This document shows positions 62,933-64,000 of a DNA stretch of 64,000 nucleotides, one piece after another (position 1 is the stretch's first letter; the number at the start of each line of letters is the position of its first letter). The position numbers were made by a program, and so were the translations under genes. Under the pieces are notes generated by a model, which saw only the letters and a list, made by a program, of their open reading frames with translations, was not told the origin of the DNA and searched no databases. The stretch is taken from assembly GCA_900545175.1 (NCBI GenBank), contig UQYF01000001.1:248001-312000 (forward strand), written 5' to 3'. This DNA comes from an uncultured Eubacteriales bacterium. GTDB taxonomy: Bacteria > Bacillota > Clostridia > Lachnospirales > Lachnospiraceae.

Positions 62933-64000
62933 ATGGAAAAGAAACCATTCGTAACGCTAGAGCAGTTAAAGGAAATTGATAAGACATATCCTACACCTTA
63001 TCATATCTATGATGAAAAGGGTATCAGGGAGAATGTAAAAAAGCTTAGAGAGGCTTTTTCATGGAATAAAGGATTCAGAGAATATTTTGCAGTGAAAGCA
63101 ACTCCTAATCCTTTTTTGGTAAATATACTTAAGGAGTACGACTGTGGCGTTGACTGTTCATCGCTCACTGAGCTCATGTTTGCAAAGGCTCTTGATTTTG
63201 ACGGACAGCATATCATGTTCTCATCGAATGCGACTCCGGCTGAAGAATTTGAATATGCACATAAGATTAATGCTACAATCAATCTTGATGACTTTACACA
63301 TATCCAATTCTTAGATGATATATGCGGCATTCCAGAGACAATATCATGTAGATTTAATCCGGGTGGATATTTCCAGATTGCCAATTCAATAATGGACAAT
63401 CCGGGGGATGCCAAGTATGGCTTTACCAAGGAACAGCTTATTGAAGGCTTTAAGCTTTTAAAGCAGAAGGGTGCAAAGCATTTTGGCATCCATGCATTTC
63501 TTGCAAGCAATACAGTCACTAATGAATATTATCCGACACTCGCAAAGATTTTATTTGAGCTTGCAGTTGAAGTTTCTGAAAAGACAGGCTGCGATATCAA
63601 GTTTATTAACCTCTCAGGAGGAATAGGCGTTCCGTACAGACCTGATCAGGAGCCTAATGATATCTATGCTATCGGAGAAGGTGTAAGAAAGGTCTATGAG
63701 GAAGTGTTAGTACCTGCTGGAATGGGTGACGTGGCTATCTATACCGAACTTGGACGTTTTATGATGGCACCTTACGGACACCTTGTGACAAAGGCTATAC
63801 ATGAGAAACATACTTACAAGGAGTATATCGGCTGTGACGCATGTGCCGCAAATCTTATGAGACCTGCAATGTATGGCGCTTATCACCACATAACAGTCAT
63901 GGGCAAGGAGAATGAGCCATGTGATCACAAGTATGATGTGACAGGCTCACTTTGTGAAAATAACGATAAGTTCGCTATAGACCGTATGCTTCCTAAGATT
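62933..64000 (+). CDS. lysA: Diaminopimelate decarboxylase (5' part)
   Basis: The gene starts at ATG 62933 with GAGGAGA nine bases before and runs off the window after 356 codons. It has the PLP-lysine K55 in FAVKAT, the GVDCSS motif, the HxGIHAF-like segment, the INLSGGIGVPY glycine loop and the TELGRFM segment of group IV decarboxylases. It makes lysine from meso-diaminopimelate. The regulator gene ends two bases before the start, so the two are co-transcribed. A related carboxynorspermidine decarboxylase cannot be fully excluded. Confidence 0.87.
   Translation, partial: MEKKPFVTLEQLKEIDKTYPTPYHIYDEKGIRENVKKLREAFSWNKGFREYFAVKATPNPFLVNILKEYDCGVDCSSLTELMFAKALDFDGQHIMFSSNATPAEEFEYAHKINATINLDDFTHIQFLDDICGIPETISCRFNPGGYFQIANSIMDNPGDAKYGFTKEQLIEGFKLLKQKGAKHFGIHAFLASNTVTNEYYPTLAKILFELAVEVSEKTGCDIKFINLSGGIGVPYRPDQEPNDIYAIGEGVRKVYEEVLVPAGMGDVAIYTELGRFMMAPYGHLVTKAIHEKHTYKEYIGCDACAANLMRPAMYGAYHHITVMGKENEPCDHKYDVTGSLCENNDKFAIDRMLPKI

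Noticed and set aside
1..64000. CRISPR arrays, tRNA or rRNA genes, prophage, insertion-sequence transposases
   Set aside because: No regularly spaced direct repeats, no recognisable tRNA arms or rRNA segments, and no transposase or phage protein were seen on either strand.

Overview
The window reads as a chromosomal segment of a low-GC, endospore-lineage Clostridia, most probably a pectin- or plant-fibre-using gut Lachnospiraceae (Lachnospira/Eubacterium eligens-like). Support comes from the complete spoIIIA operon, spo0A, spoIVB and spoIIM, the high AT content, TTG/GTG starts with strong GGAGG sites, two beta-galactosidase families, an alpha-L-rhamnosidase end and the kduI-kduD pair for unsaturated uronates. 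The genus is inferred from gene content and could not be tested. No tRNA, rRNA, CRISPR array, prophage or insertion-sequence transposase was seen.

Region 1 (0-1.7 kb) has the 3' end of a GH78 rhamnosidase, a 187-bp terminal-inverted-repeat element, a bidirectional terminator and a DUF368 lipid-carrier translocase. Region 2 (1.8-22.5 kb) is a long collinear block known from Bacillus: spoIIIAA-AH, a Gls24 protein, nusB, xseA-xseB, ispA, dxs, tlyA, nadK, argR, recN, spoIVB and spo0A. Two departures stand out. accB-accC are absent between spoIIIAH and the Gls24 gene. A nitrosative-stress module (Fnr-like regulator, hcp, ferredoxin) plus a phosphoesterase lies between spoIVB and spo0A, which are usually adjacent.

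Region 3 (22.5-29.7 kb) holds glgA, a PLP aminotransferase, proC, a Nudix hydrolase, spoIIM, a XerD-family recombinase that has lost several catalytic residues, and a DAHP synthase. Region 4 (29.9-41.6 kb) is largely carbohydrate and nucleoside use: deoB-pdp, GH2, a sirtuin, kduI-kduD, a second copy of the inverted-repeat element, an Asp/Lys-rich hypothetical protein, a polysaccharide deacetylase with a perfect cre site over its -35 box, and GH35. Region 5 (41.7-48.9 kb) has a formate/nitrite channel, a DacF-type carboxypeptidase and a five-gene biotin-dependent Na+ pump cluster. That cluster has two different carboxyltransferases (12S-like and 5S-like), one biotin carrier, one delta subunit and one beta pump subunit, and no biotin carboxylase.

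Region 6 (49.1-64 kb) carries rqcH, yicC, rpoZ, uppP, a FliD-like Ser/Thr-rich protein next to a flagellin lysine methylase, cardiolipin synthase, rimO-pgsA-cinA(C), a large GT-C/YfhO-like membrane protein, a small membrane-anchored protein, a Fur-family regulator with a Cys/His tail, and lysA running off the right end.

The observations most worth following are the catalytically degenerate XerD homologue, the dual-carboxyltransferase Na+ pump, the two-copy inverted-repeat element, the cre-controlled deacetylase promoter and the Fnr-type dyad placed at -41.5 of a possible hcp promoter.
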